A stretch of 64,000 bases of DNA, taken from NCBI RefSeq assembly GCF_022846655.1, contig NZ_AP025667.1:5803001-5867000 (forward strand). Direction: 5' to 3'. Below, one piece after another: positions 33,453 to 42,847 of this stretch. The stretch comes from Streptomyces seoulensis. GTDB lineage: Bacteria; Actinomycetota; Actinomycetes; Streptomycetales; Streptomycetaceae. The notes beneath the pieces are model-generated. The model searched no databases, was not told the origin of the DNA, and was given only the letters and a program-made list of their open reading frames with translations. The first letter of the stretch is position 1; each line of letters starts with the position of its first letter. Both the position numbers and the translations under genes were made by a program.

Positions 33453-35225
33453 GTGCGCAAGGTGCTCATCGCCAACCGTGGCGAAATCGCTGTCCGTGTG
33501 GCGCGGGCCTGCCGAGACGCAGGCATCGCGAGCGTGGCCGTGTACGCCGACCCGGACCGGGACGCTCTGCACGTCCGGGCCGCGGATGAGGCGTTCGCCC
33601 TGGGCGGTGACACCCCGGCCACCAGCTATCTGGACATCGAGAAGGTCCTGAACGCCGCCCGGGAGTCCGGCGCGGACGCGATCCACCCCGGCTACGGCTT
33701 CCTCTCGGAGAACGCCGAGTTCGCCCAGGCCGTGCTGGACGCGGGTCTGACCTGGATCGGTCCGCCGCCGCAGGCCATCCGGGACCTGGGTGACAAGGTC
33801 GCCGCCCGGCACATCGCGCAGCGCGCGGGTGCCCCGCTGGTCGCCGGTACGCCGGACCCGGTCTCGGGCTCCGAGGAGGTCGTGGCCTTCGCGAAGGAGC
33901 ACGGCCTGCCGATCGCCATCAAGGCCGCCTTCGGCGGTGGCGGGCGCGGTCTGAAGGTGGCCCGCACCCTCGAAGAGGTGCCGGAGCTGTACGACTCGGC
34001 GGTCCGCGAGGCCGTCGCCGCCTTCGGCCGGGGCGAGTGCTTCGTGGAGCGCTACCTCGACCGCCCGCGGCACGTGGAGACCCAGTGCCTGGCCGACAAG
34101 CACGGCAACGTGGTCGTCGTCTCCACCCGTGACTGCTCGCTCCAGCGCCGCCACCAGAAGCTGGTCGAGGAGGCACCGGCGCCGTTCCTCTCCGAGGAGC
34201 AGGTCGCCGAGCTGTACCGCGCCTCCAAGGCCATCCTCAAGGAGGCCGCCTACGAGGGCGCCGGCACCTGTGAGTTCCTGGTCGGCCAGGACGGCACGAT
34301 CTCCTTCCTGGAGGTCAACACCCGCCTCCAGGTCGAGCACCCCGTGACCGAGGAGGTCGCCGGGATCGACCTGGTCCGCGAGATGTTCCGTATCGCCGAC
34401 GGCGAGGAGCTGGGCTACGGCGACCCCGAGCTGCGCGGGCACTCCTTCGAGTTCCGCATCAACGGCGAGGACCCGGGCCGGGGCTTCCTCCCCGCCCCCG
34501 GTACGGTCACCCGCTTCGAGGCGCCGACCGGTCCCGGTGTCCGGCTGGACGCGGGCGTGGAGTCCGGGTCGGTCATCGGCCCGGCGTGGGACTCCCTGCT
34601 GGCCAAGCTGGTCGTCACCGGCCGCACCCGCAAGGAGGCGCTGGAGCGCGCCGCGCGGGCGCTGGACGAGTTCCAGGTCGAGGGCATGGCCACGGCCATC
34701 CCGTTCCACCGCGTGGTGGTCCGGGACGCGGCCTTCGCCCCGGAGCTGACCGGCTCCAAGGACCCCTTCACGGTTCACACGCGCTGGATCGAGACCGAGT
34801 TCGTCAACGAGATCAAGCCCTTCACCGCCCCCGCCGACGCGGAGGCGGACGAGGAGCTGGGCCGCGAGACGGTCGTGGTCGAGGTGGGCGGCAAGCGCCT
34901 GGAGGTCTCCCTCCCCTCGTCGCTGGGCATGTCCCTGGCCCGCACCGGCCTCGCGGCGGGCGCCAAGCCCAAGCGCCGCGCGGCCAAGAAGTCCGGCCCC
35001 GTCGCCTCCGGCGACACCCTCGCCTCCCCGATGCAGGGCACCATCGTCAAGGTGGCCGTCGAGGAGGGCCAGACGGTCCAGGAGGGCGACCTGATCGTCG
35101 TCCTGGAGGCCATGAAGATGGAACAGCCTCTCAACGCCCACCGAGCGGGCACGGTGAAGGGCCTCCTCGCCGAGATCGGCGCCTCCATCACCTCGGGCGC
35201 CCCGATCTGCGAGATCAAGGACTGA
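33453..35225 (+). CDS. accA2: Acyl-CoA carboxylase alpha subunit (biotin carboxylase plus carrier)
   Basis: Protein of 590 aa combining biotin carboxylase and biotin carrier. It carboxylates its own biotin with bicarbonate and ATP and passes it to PccB or AccB. The biotin-carboxylase part (1-450) has [19 protein letters not shown], the Gly-rich ATP loop [15 protein letters not shown] and [16 protein letters not shown]. The carrier domain at the C-terminus has the biotinylated Lys555 in LEAMKMEQ, target of BirA encoded at 28897. GTG 33453 follows AAGGAGGGAG. A perfect terminator follows the stop. Confidence 0.95.
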   Translation: MRKVLIANRGEIAVRVARACRDAGIASVAVYADPDRDALHVRAADEAFALGGDTPATSYLDIEKVLNAARESGADAIHPGYGFLSENAEFAQAVLDAGLTWIGPPPQAIRDLGDKVAARHIAQRAGAPLVAGTPDPVSGSEEVVAFAKEHGLPIAIKAAFGGGGRGLKVARTLEEVPELYDSAVREAVAAFGRGECFVERYLDRPRHVETQCLADKHGNVVVVSTRDCSLQRRHQKLVEEAPAPFLSEEQVAELYRASKAILKEAAYEGAGTCEFLVGQDGTISFLEVNTRLQVEHPVTEEVAGIDLVREMFRIADGEELGYGDPELRGHSFEFRINGEDPGRGFLPAPGTVTRFEAPTGPGVRLDAGVESGSVIGPAWDSLLAKLVVTGRTRKEALERAARALDEFQVEGMATAIPFHRVVVRDAAFAPELTGSKDPFTVHTRWIETEFVNEIKPFTAPADAEADEELGRETVVVEVGGKRLEVSLPSSLGMSLARTGLAAGAKPKRRAAKKSGPVASGDTLASPMQGTIVKVAVEEGQTVQEGDLIVVLEAMKMEQPLNAHRAGTVKGLLAEIGASITSGAPICEIKD

Positions 35226-35244
35226 CCCCGAAGAACGATCGACG

Positions 35245-35273
35245 CGAACGCCCGGCCATGAGCCGGGCGTTCG
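35245..35273. terminator. Bidirectional terminator after accA2
   Basis: A perfect 12-bp stem CGAACGCCCGGC (35245-35256) with GCCGGGCGTTCG (35262-35273) surrounds loop CATGA. It ends one base before the stop of the convergent HNH gene. Confidence 0.82.
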
Positions 35274-36221
35274 TCATTTCCCGGCGCCCATCCCCCGGTG
35301 CCGCTCCTCGGCCACCGTCAGCAGCAGGGCGCGCAGCCGTTCGCGGGAGCGGCCACGGGTCTTGACCGCGTGGCAGTTCGGGCACAGGGCCACCATCCGG
35401 CTCGGGTGGTCCCGGCCGCCCAGGGCCAGGTCCCGCACATGGTCGACCTCCAGCAGCGGCAGCCCCCGGTCGGTCAGCTCCGTCGGCTGCCCGGCGCACT
35501 CCGGGTTCTCGCAGCGCCCCTCGCTGCGTCCCAGCACCAGCAGACGGGCCGCCCGCGAGCGCTTCGGCCGACTGCCACCGGCCGGGGCTCGCGTGCCGTG
35601 CCGCCGCTCCTCCGTCAGCTCCAGCAGGCGGCAGCCCTGTTCGTACTCGGCTGCGGTGAGGAGCCACTGCTCCGGGCCCGCACCGGCCGGCCCGAGGTCG
35701 CGCTCCGGTGCCTCCGGCTCGCCGGGCACCGCGTCGGGCTCCGGGCACGGCAGGCCGAGTTCGGCCAGCAGCGGGGCGGGATCGCGGTCGCCGAAGTACA
35801 GCTCCAGCAACTGTTCCTGCACGGCGAGCCGGGTGACGGCGGAGTTCCGGAAGAGGTCGTAGACCTCCTCGGTCGGGCCGCCCAGGGGCCGGCGCTCGGT
35901 GAACCAGCGGCGCGGGTCGCCGTGGGCGGTGGGCGCGTCGCCCTGGCCGGGCAGCGACCACAGCCCGTCCCGGCTCAGCGAGGCCACCGGGTAGTGCGGG
36001 CGCGGGGGCACTCCCGAAGCGGCCAGCAGCCCGCCCAGCTCCCGCTCGGTCTCGGACCAGGACAGCAGCCGCTCCGCACCCCGCAGGGCCCGCGCCATGG
36101 CCCACAGCAGGGTGACCGGCTTGTACAGCGCCGGTCCGCCGGAGGAACGGTTCACCCTGAGGTGGGTGAGGCGGTGGAGGAGGTCCTCCGGGGCCGTGCG
36201 GGTGGGGTGCGCCTGGGTCAT
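35274..36221 (-). CDS. SBD-HNH nuclease, ScoMcrA/SprMcrA-like (Type IV restriction)
   Basis: Nuclease of 315 aa. Residues about 12-145 match the sulfur-binding domain (SBD) architecture of ScoMcrA-type enzymes: ALYKPVTLLWAMARALRG, then RPHYPVASLSRDGLWSL with a Tyr77-Pro78 pair, then GGPTEEVYDLFRNSAVTRLAVQEQLLELYF. The C-terminus is a zinc-bearing HNH module: CENPEC, LLEVDHVRDLALGGRDHPSRMVALCPNCHAVKTRG. Known SBD-HNH proteins cut phosphorothioate-modified or Dcm-methylated DNA, giving Type IV restriction of foreign DNA. No dnd modification genes are in the window. TAGGCT lies 6 nt before the ATG, a leaderless pattern; the deoR stop is 40 bp upstream. The SBD call is from pattern memory and should be tested by structure search. 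Confidence 0.82.
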   Translation of the reverse strand: MTQAHPTRTAPEDLLHRLTHLRVNRSSGGPALYKPVTLLWAMARALRGAERLLSWSETERELGGLLAASGVPPRPHYPVASLSRDGLWSLPGQGDAPTAHGDPRRWFTERRPLGGPTEEVYDLFRNSAVTRLAVQEQLLELYFGDRDPAPLLAELGLPCPEPDAVPGEPEAPERDLGPAGAGPEQWLLTAAEYEQGCRLLELTEERRHGTRAPAGGSRPKRSRAARLLVLGRSEGRCENPECAGQPTELTDRGLPLLEVDHVRDLALGGRDHPSRMVALCPNCHAVKTRGRSRERLRALLLTVAEERHRGMGAGK

Positions 36222-36227
36222 GCCGGA

Positions 36228-36233
36228 AGCCTA
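36228..36233 (-). promoter_or_regulatory. Candidate -10 box of the SBD-HNH gene
   Basis: On the minus strand TAGGCT ends 6 nt before the ATG at 36221. It implies a promoter separate from deoR and a leaderless message. Confidence 0.4.
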
Positions 36234-36261
36234 CGCAGGGCGTGCGCGGGCCGGCCTACGG

Positions 36262-37200
36262 CTACCTGCGGCGCAGGTCCGCCACCCGGGCTCGGTCGGT
36301 GGGCTGGTCGCCCAGGACTCCGCGGAGGGCTGCGCCGGGGACCTGGCCGCGGCGGGGGCCGGGGAGTTGGGAGCGTTGGCCGCGGGGGGCCGGGGGCTGT
36401 TCCTGGGCCGGGGCACCGGCCGCTCCGGCCACCGTGATCTGCACGCCCTGGTCGGCCAGGGCCTGGAGTTCGGTGGCGGCGCGGTCGTCGTGGGCCGGGG
36501 GCTCGTCGGTGACCAGGCGGGTGATCGCCTCGGTGGGCACCGTACGGAACATGGTGTCCGTGCCCAGCTTGGTGTGGTCGGCCAGGACCACGACCTCGGA
36601 GGCGGCCTGGACCAGGGCCCGGTCCACGGAGGCCGACAGCATGTTGGACGTGGACAGCCCGCGCTCGGCGGTCAGGCCGCTCCCGGAGAGGAACGCCTTG
36701 GAGACGCGCAGGCCCTGGAGGGACTGCTCGGCGCCGGAGCCGACGAGGGCGTAGTTGGACCCTCGCAGGGTGCCGCCGGTCATGACGACCTCCACCCGGT
36801 TGGCGTGGGCCAGCGCCTGCGCCACCAACAGGGAGTTGGTGACCACGGTCAGGCCGGGCACCCGGGCCAGCCGGCGGGCCAGCTCCTGGGTGGTTGTACC
36901 GGCGCCGACCACGATGGCCTCGCCCTCTTCGACGAGTCCCGCGGCGAGGTCGGCGATGGCCGTCTTCTCCGCGGTCGCGAGATGTGATTTCTGCGGAAAG
37001 CCGGATTCTCGCGTGAATCCACCCGGCAGTACCGCACCGCCATGCCGGCGGTCGAGGAGTCCTTCTGCCTCCAGCGCGCGCACGTCCCGCCGTACGGTCA
37101 CTTCGGAGGTCTGGACGACGCGGGCGAGTTCACGGAGCGACACGGCCCCATTGGCTCGCACCATTTCGAGGATCAGTTGACGACGTTCTGCAGCGAACAC
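36262..37200 (-). CDS. DeoR-family transcriptional regulator
   Basis: Regulator of 312 aa. The N-terminal helix-turn-helix (RRQLILEMVRANGAVSLRELARVVQTSEVTVRRDVRALEAEG) is the DeoR signature, followed by a sugar-phosphate-isomerase-like effector domain (about 75-240; GAGTTTQELARRL, TNSLLVAQAL, TGGTLRGSNYALVG, ADHTKLGTDTM). The last 60 residues are a Pro/Arg-rich extension beyond the family norm. GTG 37200 has TACTGT 7 nt upstream, indicating a leaderless transcript, and a CTGCT-N3-AGCAG dyad overlaps the -35 region. It is near nucleoside genes but its target is not proven. Confidence 0.93.
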   Translation of the reverse strand: MFAAERRQLILEMVRANGAVSLRELARVVQTSEVTVRRDVRALEAEGLLDRRHGGAVLPGGFTRESGFPQKSHLATAEKTAIADLAAGLVEEGEAIVVGAGTTTQELARRLARVPGLTVVTNSLLVAQALAHANRVEVVMTGGTLRGSNYALVGSGAEQSLQGLRVSKAFLSGSGLTAERGLSTSNMLSASVDRALVQAASEVVVLADHTKLGTDTMFRTVPTEAITRLVTDEPPAHDDRAATELQALADQGVQITVAGAAGAPAQEQPPAPRGQRSQLPGPRRGQVPGAALRGVLGDQPTDRARVADLRRR

Positions 37201-37227
37201 GAAACTGACAGTAACCCCAACGACCGT

Positions 37228-37240
37228 CTGCTTTCAGCAG
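37228..37240 (-). promoter_or_regulatory. CTGCT-TTC-AGCAG dyad at the DeoR promoter
   Basis: A 5-3-5 inverted repeat lies about 20 bp upstream of the TACTGT -10 candidate, covering the -35 position. It fits autoregulation by the DeoR protein. The inference is from position only. Confidence 0.4.
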
Positions 37241-37334
37241 TTTGCGCCGAATAGCAGAAGTTGTTCGCAAGGGGACCCTGGAAGTGATATAGGGCCTTAC
37301 CAGCCGACTATGCCGCCCGCATGGGCCGCCCCGG

Positions 37335-38774
37335 TCAGCCCTCGCCGCCCGCCTTGCGGCTCTGCAACTGGCGGGCCACCTCGGCGATCGAGCCGGACAG
37401 CGACGGGTAGACCGTGAACGCCTTGGCGATCTGCTCGACCGTCAGATTGTTGTCGACCGCGATCGAGATGGGGTGGATGAGTTCCGAGGCGCGCGGCGCG
37501 ACGACCACACCGCCGACCACGATCCCGGTGCCCGGCCGGCAGAAGATCTTGACGAAGCCGTCCCGGATGCCCTGCATCTTCGCGCGCGGGTTGCGCAGCA
37601 GCGGCAGCTTCACCATGCGCGCGTCGATCTTGCCCGCGTCCACGTCGGCCTGGGTGTAGCCGACGGTGGCGATCTCGGGGTCGGTGAAGACGTTGGAGGA
37701 GACCGTCTTGAGGTCCAGCGGGGCCACCGCGTCACCGAGGAAGTGGTAGACCGCGATACGGCCCTGCATCGCCGCCACGGAGGCCAGCGCGAACACGCCG
37801 GTCACGTCACCGGCCGCGTACACGCCGGGCGCGCTGGTGCGGGAGACCTTGTCGGTCCAGATGTGCCCGGACTCGCGCAGCTTGACCCCGGCCTCCTCGA
37901 GACCGAGACCCGCGCTGTTCGGGATCGCGCCGACCGCCATCAGGCAGTGGCTGCCGGTGATCACACGGCCGTCGGCGAGGGTGACCTCGACCCGGTCGCC
38001 GACCCGCTTGGCGGACTGGGCGCGGGAGCGGGCCATCACGTTCATGCCGCGGCGGCGGAAGACGTCCTCCAGCACGGCGGCGGCGTCCGGGTCCTCGCCC
38101 GGCAGCACGCGGTCGCGCGAGGAGACCAGGGTGACCTTGGAGCCGAGCGCCTGGTAGGCACCGGCGAACTCGGCGCCGGTGACGCCGGAGCCGACCACGA
38201 TCAGCTCTTCGGGCAGCTCGTCCAGGTCGTAGACCTGGGTCCAGTTCAGGATGCGCTCGCCGTCCGGCTGGGCGTCGGGCAGCTCGCGCGGGTGACCGCC
38301 GGTGGCGATGAGCACGGCGTCGGCGGTGAGGGTCTCCTCGGTGCCGTCGGCGGCGGTGACGACGACCTTGCGGGAGCCGTCGAGGGCCTGCATGCCCTCG
38401 AGGCGGCCCCGGCCGCGCATGACGCGGGCGCCGGCGCGGGTCACGGAGGCGGTGATGTCGTGGGACTGGGCGAGCGCGAGCCGCTTCACCCGGCGGTTGA
38501 CCTTGCCGAGGTCCACGCCGACCACGCGGGCCGCCTGCTCGATGTGCGGGGTGTCGTCGGCGACGATGATGCCCAGCTCCTCGTAGGAGGAGTCGAAGGT
38601 GGTCATCACCTCGGCCGTCGCGATAAGGGTCTTCGACGGCACGCAGTCGGTCAGCACCGACGCTCCGCCCAGACCGTCGCAGTCCACGACGGTCACCTCC
38701 GCGCCGAGCTGGGCGGCCGTCAGCGCCGCCTCGTATCCGCCGGGTCCGCCACCGATGATCACGATCCGAGTCAC
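37335..38774 (-). CDS. NAD(P)H-quinone dehydrogenase / LpdA-like flavoprotein
   Basis: Flavoprotein of 479 aa in the pyridine-nucleotide disulfide reductase fold. FAD motif [11 protein letters not shown], second Rossmann [13 protein letters not shown], and interface block at the C-terminus ([22 protein letters not shown]) are present. The redox-disulfide region reads [17 protein letters not shown]: only one of the two Cys in the CxxxxC motif remains. This is what LpdA (Rv3303c-type) proteins of actinobacteria show; they reduce quinones rather than lipoamide. GTG 38774 is preferred, giving [13 protein letters not shown], with GACAAT 7 nt upstream; ATG 38783 is an alternative. It lies between deoR and PNP. 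Confidence 0.92.
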   Translation of the reverse strand: MTRIVIIGGGPGGYEAALTAAQLGAEVTVVDCDGLGGASVLTDCVPSKTLIATAEVMTTFDSSYEELGIIVADDTPHIEQAARVVGVDLGKVNRRVKRLALAQSHDITASVTRAGARVMRGRGRLEGMQALDGSRKVVVTAADGTEETLTADAVLIATGGHPRELPDAQPDGERILNWTQVYDLDELPEELIVVGSGVTGAEFAGAYQALGSKVTLVSSRDRVLPGEDPDAAAVLEDVFRRRGMNVMARSRAQSAKRVGDRVEVTLADGRVITGSHCLMAVGAIPNSAGLGLEEAGVKLRESGHIWTDKVSRTSAPGVYAAGDVTGVFALASVAAMQGRIAVYHFLGDAVAPLDLKTVSSNVFTDPEIATVGYTQADVDAGKIDARMVKLPLLRNPRAKMQGIRDGFVKIFCRPGTGIVVGGVVVAPRASELIHPISIAVDNNLTVEQIAKAFTVYPSLSGSIAEVARQLQSRKAGGEG

Positions 38775-38980
38775 GTACCCCATTGTCCCGCACCCCGCGA
38801 GAAGCGAGCGCGCCGGGGCGGCACCCCGGAGGCGGAAGCGCCCATAGGGGCTGGTGGGGCCGGAGTTTTCACAGTGCGGCGAGGTGCGGAATGCACCGCC
38901 GGTCAACTGCGCGCAGCCGTTTTGCCCAGCCTTTGTCGAAATCTGCCTGACAACGATCGCATTCCCATGGGCTCTGTCAT

Positions 38981-38992
38981 CTACGCGCGTAG
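38981..38992. promoter_or_regulatory. Operator candidate CTACGCGCGTAG at the PNP promoter
   Basis: A perfect 12-bp palindrome overlaps the -35 position of the PNP promoter, whose -10 candidate is TACCCT at 39005. The identical 12-mer occurs at the deoC promoter (43678-43689). It is a likely repressor site for deoxynucleoside catabolism. Confidence 0.7.
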
Positions 38993-39004
38993 GAGAACAC
39001 CGGC

Positions 39005-39010
39005 TACCCT
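39005..39010 (+). promoter_or_regulatory. -10 candidate for a leaderless PNP transcript
   Basis: TACCCT is 7 nt before the GTG at 39018, with no ribosome-binding site between. Confidence 0.5.
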
Positions 39011-39017
39011 CATCGGC

Positions 39018-39842
39018 GTGAACGCATCTCTCCTTCCGGACGACCGCCAGGGCGACCCGCACGCCGCCGCCGACGCCGCCGCCGCGCGCCTGCGCGAACT
39101 CACCGGCGCCGAGACCCACGACGTCGCCCTCGTGATGGGCTCCGGCTGGGCCCCGGCCGTGGACGCCCTGGGCGAGCCCGACGCCGAGTTCCAGGTCACC
39201 GAGCTGCCCGGCTTCCCGCCGCCGGCCGTCGAGGGACACGGCGGCAAGATCCGCTCGTACACCTTCGGTGACAAGCGCGCCCTGGTCTTCCTGGGCCGCA
39301 CCCACTACTACGAGGGCCGTGGCGTCGCCGCCGTCGCGCACGGCGTGCGCACCGCCGTCGCCGCGGGCTGCAAGACCATCGTGCTGACCAACGGCTGCGG
39401 CGGCCTGCGCGAGGGCATGCGCCCCGGCCAGCCGGTGCTGATCAGCGACCACCTGAACCTGACGGCCACCTCGCCGATCGTGGGCGCCAACTTCGTCGAC
39501 CTCACCGACCTGTACTCGCCGCGCCTGCGCGCCCTGTGCAAGGAGATCGACCCCTCCCTGGAGGAGGGCGTCTACGCGCAGTTCCCCGGCCCGCACTACG
39601 AGACCCCGGCCGAGATCCGCATGGCCCGCGTGATCGGCGCGGACCTGGTCGGCATGTCCACGGTGCTGGAGGCCATCGCCGCGCGCGAGGCCGGCGCCGA
39701 GGTGCTGGGCATCTCCCTGGTCACCAACCTCGCCGCCGGCATGACGGGCGAGCCGCTGAACCACGAGGAGGTCCTCCAGGCGGGCCGTGACTCGGCGGCG
39801 CGCATGGGCGAGCTGCTGGGACAGGTGCTGAACCGGCTGTAG
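39018..39842 (+). CDS. Purine nucleoside phosphorylase
   Basis: PNP of 274 aa, trimeric low-molecular-mass class. It phosphorolyses (deoxy)inosine/guanosine to base and (deoxy)ribose-1-phosphate. Motifs are [42 protein letters not shown] and [19 protein letters not shown] 39018 starts [19 protein letters not shown]; the longer frame to 37473 is antisense to lpdA and spurious. The message is probably leaderless and the promoter carries the CTACGCGCGTAG palindrome. A phosphomutase gene that would handle the sugar phosphate follows after 43 bp. Confidence 0.95.
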   Translation: MNASLLPDDRQGDPHAAADAAAARLRELTGAETHDVALVMGSGWAPAVDALGEPDAEFQVTELPGFPPPAVEGHGGKIRSYTFGDKRALVFLGRTHYYEGRGVAAVAHGVRTAVAAGCKTIVLTNGCGGLREGMRPGQPVLISDHLNLTATSPIVGANFVDLTDLYSPRLRALCKEIDPSLEEGVYAQFPGPHYETPAEIRMARVIGADLVGMSTVLEAIAAREAGAEVLGISLVTNLAAGMTGEPLNHEEVLQAGRDSAARMGELLGQVLNRL

Positions 39843-39885
39843 CCGAGGGCGGCAGCGGACAGATCGAGAGAGAGGTTCACCCGAG

Positions 39886-41517
39886 GTGCAGGACGAAGTC
39901 ATCGCACGGGCCCAGGCGTGGCTGGCCGAGGACCCCGACCCCGAGACCCGCGAGGAGCTGGCCAAGCTCATCGACACCGGGGACGTCACGGAGCTGACCG
40001 CGCGCTTCAGCGGCACGCTCCAGTTCGGCACCGCCGGGCTGCGCGGCGAGCTGGGCGCGGGCCCGATGCGGATGAACCGCGCCGTCGTCATCCGCGCCGC
40101 CGCGGGTCTCGCCGCGTACCTGAAGGCCAAGGGGGAGACCGGCGGCCTGGTCGTCGTCGGCTACGACGCCCGGCACAAGTCGGCCGACTTCGCGCGGGAC
40201 ACCGCCGCCGTGATCACCGGCGCCGGACTGCGCGCCGCCGTGCTGCCGCGCCCGCTGCCCACCCCGGTCCTGGCCTACGCCATACGGCACCTGGGCGCGG
40301 TCGCGGGCGTGGAGGTCACGGCCAGCCACAACCCGCCGCGCGACAACGGCTACAAGGTGTACCTCGGCGACGGCTCCCAGATCGTGCCGCCCGCCGACGC
40401 GGAGATCGCCGCCGAGATCGACGCGGTGCGCGCGCTCGCCGACGTGCCCCGGCCGGAGTCCGGCTGGGAGGTGCTCGGCGACGAGGTGCTGGAGGTGTAT
40501 CTGGCCCGTACGGACGCCGTCCTGGGCGAGGGCTCGGCCCGTACCGCCCGGACCGTCTACACGGCGATGCACGGCGTCGGCAAGGACGTGCTGCTCGCCG
40601 CCTTCGCGCGGGCCGGGTTCCCGGAGCCCGCGCTCGTGGCCGAACAGGCCGAGCCCGACCCGGACTTCCCGACCGTGGCCTTCCCCAACCCGGAGGAGCC
40701 CGGCGCGATGGACCTCGCCTTCGCGCTGGCCCGCGCGACCGGCCCGGACCTCGTGATCGCCAACGACCCGGACGCGGACCGCTGCGCCGTGGCCGTACGC
40801 GACGGCGCCGACTGGCGGATGCTGCGCGGTGACGAGGTGGGCGCGCTGCTCGCCGCGCACCTGGTGGGCCGGGGCGTCACCGGCACCTTCGCGGAGTCCA
40901 TCGTCTCCTCCTCCCTCCTCGGCCGGATCGCAGAGAAGGCCGGGCTCGGCCACGAGGAGACCCTGACGGGCTTCAAATGGATCGCCCGCGTGGACGGCCT
41001 GCGCTACGGGTACGAGGAGGCGCTCGGCTACTGCGTCGACCCCGAGGGCGTGCGCGACAAGGACGGCATCACGGCGGCCCTGCTCATCACCGAGCTGGCC
41101 TCCGGGCTGAAGGAGTCGGGGCGCACCCTGCTCGACCTCCTCGACGACCTCGCGCTGGAGCACGGCCTGCACGCCACGGACCAGTTGTCGGTGCGGGTGG
41201 AGGACCTGTCGGTCATCGCGGACGCGATGCGCCGCCTGCGCGAGCGGCCGCCGGTCCGGCTCGCCGGCCTGACGGTCACCTCGGCGGAGGACCTGACCCG
41301 TGGCACGGCCGCCCTCCCGCCCACGGACGGTCTGCGCTACACCCTGGACGGCGCCCGCGTCATCGTCCGCCCGAGCGGCACCGAGCCCAAGCTGAAGTGC
41401 TACCTGGAGGTCGTGGTCCCGGTCGCCGGCCGTGACGCCCTCCCGGCGGCACGCACGAAGGCGGCCGAGCTGCTGGCGGAGATCAAGCGGGACCTGTCCC
41501 AGGCGGCGGGGATCTGA
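39886..41517 (+). CDS. Phosphohexomutase/phosphopentomutase-like mutase
   Basis: Alpha-D-phosphohexomutase family enzyme of 543 aa. The catalytic serine is in EVTASHNPPRDNGYKVYLG, the metal loop is NDPDADRCAVAV, the sugar loop GYEEALGYC, and the phosphate-binding region RPSGTEPKLKCYLE. By context it should interconvert (deoxy)ribose-1-phosphate and -5-phosphate, linking PNP to deoC, like PGM2-type phosphopentomutases; glucose/mannose activity is possible. GTG 39886 follows GAGAGAGG. It is in one operon with PNP. A direct repeat of GGGCCGATCCGTGCGC lies after the stop. Confidence 0.92.
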   Translation: MQDEVIARAQAWLAEDPDPETREELAKLIDTGDVTELTARFSGTLQFGTAGLRGELGAGPMRMNRAVVIRAAAGLAAYLKAKGETGGLVVVGYDARHKSADFARDTAAVITGAGLRAAVLPRPLPTPVLAYAIRHLGAVAGVEVTASHNPPRDNGYKVYLGDGSQIVPPADAEIAAEIDAVRALADVPRPESGWEVLGDEVLEVYLARTDAVLGEGSARTARTVYTAMHGVGKDVLLAAFARAGFPEPALVAEQAEPDPDFPTVAFPNPEEPGAMDLAFALARATGPDLVIANDPDADRCAVAVRDGADWRMLRGDEVGALLAAHLVGRGVTGTFAESIVSSSLLGRIAEKAGLGHEETLTGFKWIARVDGLRYGYEEALGYCVDPEGVRDKDGITAALLITELASGLKESGRTLLDLLDDLALEHGLHATDQLSVRVEDLSVIADAMRRLRERPPVRLAGLTVTSAEDLTRGTAALPPTDGLRYTLDGARVIVRPSGTEPKLKCYLEVVVPVAGRDALPAARTKAAELLAEIKRDLSQAAGI

Positions 41518-41630
41518 GCGGACGGGCCGATCCGTGCGCGGGCCGATCCGTGCGCTGGTCGGCCCTGCCGGGGAGTCCCCTCCGGTCAAGATCTGCACAA
41601 GTACCTGGTGGTGGGCCCCTGTTGGGCCAC

Positions 41631-41636
41631 TAGGGT
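41631..41636 (+). promoter_or_regulatory. -10 candidate for the Tat-secreted beta-propeller gene
   Basis: TAGGGT ends 7 nt before the ATG at 41644. This is the leaderless pattern. Confidence 0.45.
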
Positions 41637-41643
41637 CCCGGTC

Positions 41644-42783
41644 ATGACCATGAACATGACTCGCCGCGGTCTGATACGCGGCGGCACCGGGATCGCCGCG
41701 GCGGCCGCCGCCGGGCTGGGACTGCCCGCTCAGGCGGCGGTGGCCGCGCCCGTGGAGAACCCCGCGAGCGTGCCGACCGGGACCGCGCTGATCGACGTGG
41801 CCGCCGGTTCCACCCGCTGGCTGGCCGGGGTCGCGAACCAGGACAGCTCGACCACGCTCCAGGGGATCGCCTTCGACTCGGCCAACGGGCACTTCTACAC
41901 GCTCCAGGTGGCCGGGGCGAGCCAGATCGCCTACCTCCGCTCGGGCGGCCAGGTCGCGGTGACGGCGTCCATCGGCGGCGACGACCACGCCGAGTCGGGC
42001 GACCTCTGTCTGACCCGGCACGACATCGCCACGGGCGCGGTCAACGGGTACATGTACCTGCTGGGCTTCGGCCACGGCGTCTCCCTCGGCATCCAGCCCG
42101 CGAGCGGCGGCGCCCCGGCGTACGTCTGGACCGAGGCGGGGTCGGGGCGCGGCGGGTACGGGCAGGAGTTCGTCCGCTTCCCCTTCGCCACCAAGACCGT
42201 GCTGTGGACGAGCCACCCCGCCGTGCAGCGCTTCGGCTCTCCGGACCCGGCGGCGACCTCGATGACGCCCTCGGTGGACGTGGACCACGACATCCTGCTG
42301 ATCCGCTACGCGCTGGGCTCCGCGCACTGGTTCGCCGCGTACGACCTGTCGGCGGCGGTGGCCACGGCCGGCACCGGCACGCTGCCGGCCCCGCTGGCCC
42401 GCATCCAGCAGCCCCCGCTGTACAAGTACAAGGCCGACGGCACCCCGGACCCCACCACCCCGGCGACCTTCCAGGGCTTCACGTCCTACGGCCAGTACGT
42501 CTACATGCTCGACGGCGACCCCCGCACCACCACGCCCTCCGGCACCCTGACCGGCGTCGACAAGTGGGCCGTCCACACCACGTCGTTCGACCTGAACGGC
42601 ACCCGGAACGACCCCACGACGGGCTACATCGCGAGCACCCACTCCGAGGCGGACGCGGCGGCGGACCCCCGCGAGCCGGAGGGCATGGCCGTCTACACCG
42701 GCGCGGGCGCCCCGCGTCTCTGCTTCGGCATCACGAACAACTCGGGCAGCGACAGGCAGTTCGACCTGTACTACAAGGTCTGA
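41644..42783 (+). CDS. Tat-exported beta-propeller protein (TagC/P68-RBP-like)
   Basis: Secreted protein of 379 aa. A twin-arginine signal (MTRRGLIRGGTGIAAAAAAG) is followed by Ala-x-Ala processing near residue 35 (QAAVAAP). The mature protein has beta-propeller blades: TTLQGIAFDSANGHFYTLQVAG, SGDLCLTRHDIATG, YMYLLGFGHGVSLGIQPASGG, PAYVWTEAGSGRGGYGQEFVRFPF. This pattern resembles the beta-propeller shared by teichoic-acid-related TagC and phage P68 receptor-binding proteins, from memory. It may bind a cell-wall polymer. ATG 41644 has no ribosome site but a -10 at 41631. Confidence 0.8.
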   Translation: MTMNMTRRGLIRGGTGIAAAAAAGLGLPAQAAVAAPVENPASVPTGTALIDVAAGSTRWLAGVANQDSSTTLQGIAFDSANGHFYTLQVAGASQIAYLRSGGQVAVTASIGGDDHAESGDLCLTRHDIATGAVNGYMYLLGFGHGVSLGIQPASGGAPAYVWTEAGSGRGGYGQEFVRFPFATKTVLWTSHPAVQRFGSPDPAATSMTPSVDVDHDILLIRYALGSAHWFAAYDLSAAVATAGTGTLPAPLARIQQPPLYKYKADGTPDPTTPATFQGFTSYGQYVYMLDGDPRTTTPSGTLTGVDKWAVHTTSFDLNGTRNDPTTGYIASTHSEADAAADPREPEGMAVYTGAGAPRLCFGITNNSGSDRQFDLYYKV

Positions 42784-42801
42784 GCGCCGGTTCCCGAAAA
42801 G

Positions 42802-42834
42802 CGGCGGCGGCCGGAGTCTCCCCGTCCGCCGCCG
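42802..42834. terminator. Hairpin between two convergent genes
   Basis: CGGCGGCGG (42802-42810) pairs with CCGCCGCCG (42826-42834). It lies between the propeller gene and the PH-domain gene. Confidence 0.6.
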
Positions 42835-42847
42835 GCCGTGCCCGGAC

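Noticed and set aside
37335..38774. lpdA as dihydrolipoamide dehydrogenase
   Set aside because: The redox site has only one cysteine ([13 protein letters not shown]), so it cannot work through a CxxxxC disulfide like true lipoamide dehydrogenases.
37473..39017. Very long plus-strand frame preceding the PNP start
   Set aside because: It is antisense to lpdA, an artefact of GC-skewed codon positions.
41520..41560. Short direct repeat GGGCCGATCCGTGCGC after the mutase gene
   Set aside because: Only two adjacent copies without associated feature; probably replication slippage rather than an element.
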